A DNA stretch of 64,000 nucleotides, taken from Dokdonella sp. (GTDB taxonomy: Bacteria; Pseudomonadota; Gammaproteobacteria; Xanthomonadales; Rhodanobacteraceae). A model generated the notes under the pieces. That model saw only the letters and a program-made list of their open reading frames with translations, made no database searches and was not told where the DNA came from. The position numbers were made by a program, and so were the translations under genes. The stretch is taken from assembly GCA_016712865.1 (NCBI GenBank), contig JADJQH010000002.1, positions 1,178,001-1,242,000 on the forward strand, in the 5' to 3' direction. This document shows, piece by piece, positions 63,583 through 64,000 of this stretch (position 1 is its first letter; every line of letters starts with the position of its first letter).

Positions 63583-64000
63583 ATGCGCAGGCAATCTGGC
63601 CATCGTCTTCTGCTCGCCCCGCTCGGCGGCCTGCTCCTGCTGGCGGGAAGCATTGCGCATGCCGATTCCGGTGTCGGCGTTGACATGTGGCGTGGCAATG
63701 TTCTCGATCCGCGCGGTGGCGCGGATTCCCGCCCCCTGGATCCACACGGCACCAGTTGGCTGAGCCCGCTGCAACGGCGTTCCCCCAGTGGCAACCTGTA
63801 CCTGTGCCCGGCTGCCAGCCCTGCGCAGACTGAACTGGGCGACTGGCTGTTCAGTGGATCGCTGGACATCGGCTTTGTTGGCGTGGGCGGCGATGAAGAC
63901 AACGCCTTGTGGAACCGCTACGCCGACTGGGAGGATGGTTTCATCCTCGGCCTCCTGCAGCTTGAATTCCTGCGCCCGCGCGATGGCAGTTACGCTTCGC
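63583..64000 (+). CDS. MtrB/PioB family outer membrane barrel (3' end outside window)
   Basis: First 139 residues visible. AAGGAGAAACCGC precedes ATG 63583. Signal peptide about 1-27 (LLLLAGSIAHA), then a segment with GNVLDPRGGADSRPLDPHG and LYLCPAASPAQTELGDWLFS, followed by the start of the barrel (GSLDIGFVGVGGDEDNALWN; YADWEDGFILGLLQLEFLRP). MtrB/PioB proteins sheath a decaheme cytochrome and bring electrons across the outer membrane. The direct neighbourhood of a DmsE/MtrA gene is what supports this name. Confidence 0.75.
   Translation, partial: MRRQSGHRLLLAPLGGLLLLAGSIAHADSGVGVDMWRGNVLDPRGGADSRPLDPHGTSWLSPLQRRSPSGNLYLCPAASPAQTELGDWLFSGSLDIGFVGVGGDEDNALWNRYADWEDGFILGLLQLEFLRPRDGSYAS

Overview
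The window looks like a chromosomal segment of a high-GC gammaproteobacterium, most likely Xanthomonadales/Lysobacterales (Rhodanobacteraceae- or Lysobacter-like). This is inferred from gene content (HrpA, RelA, NRDE protein, ETF-QO, FadL, DusA, Mla-type transporter), from secreted proteins ending in an IFADGFE-type tag, and from the many palindromic intergenic repeats. No rRNA, tRNA, CRISPR array, prophage or complete insertion sequence was seen.

Layout. 1-7.9 kb: end of a glycosyltransferase, an NRDE protein, a transmembrane Ser/Thr kinase, relA and two secreted proteins of unknown function. 7.9-17.7 kb: hrpA (with a repeat element inserted in frame), dps, a ThrE-type exporter, and a four-gene Mla/MCE lipid-transport operon. 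18-25 kb: amidase, ETF-QO, an SRAP protein, a 740-bp array of 16 small palindromes, and a GH44 glycosidase. 25.4-28.2 kb: a MetJ repressor fused to a lysine-rich histone H1-like tail, a long non-coding leader holding a met-box-like site, then gcvH and gcvT. 28.7-30.2 kb: an NfeD/SPFH membrane pair. 30.6-39.2 kb: a MacAB-like ABC efflux operon (adaptor, ATPase, an S23 four-helix protein, two permeases) followed by an NtrC/NtrY-type two-component system. A textbook sigma-54 promoter and a palindromic candidate enhancer lie upstream of this operon. 39.4-41.8 kb: divergent ECF sigma / anti-sigma / PDZ-protein operon.

42.2-51.3 kb is a secreted and surface protein zone. It holds a metzincin protease whose signal peptide is out of frame at a 10-C tract, a surface protein with a membrane-anchor tail, a protein with three Asn-Cys-Cys repeats, a protein with an S74 auto-chaperone, and a second transmembrane kinase with a PEGA domain and a periplasmic partner. 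51.3-55.6 kb: a dense repeat cluster, a FadL porin, and a fic-dusA pair. 55.9-58.9 kb is a small accessory island: ParDE, the remnant of a type III DNA methyltransferase, an HNH endonuclease with a MazG-like pyrophosphohydrolase, and a truncated sugar isomerase. 59-64 kb: an outer-membrane protein divergent from a tightly overlapped operon of ECF sigma, zinc anti-sigma, subtilase, decaheme cytochrome (DmsE/MtrA type) and an MtrB/PioB barrel cut by the window end. This is a probable trans-outer-membrane electron conduit under its own sigma factor.

At least six families of palindromic or dispersed repeats fill most gaps between genes and in places invade coding sequence.
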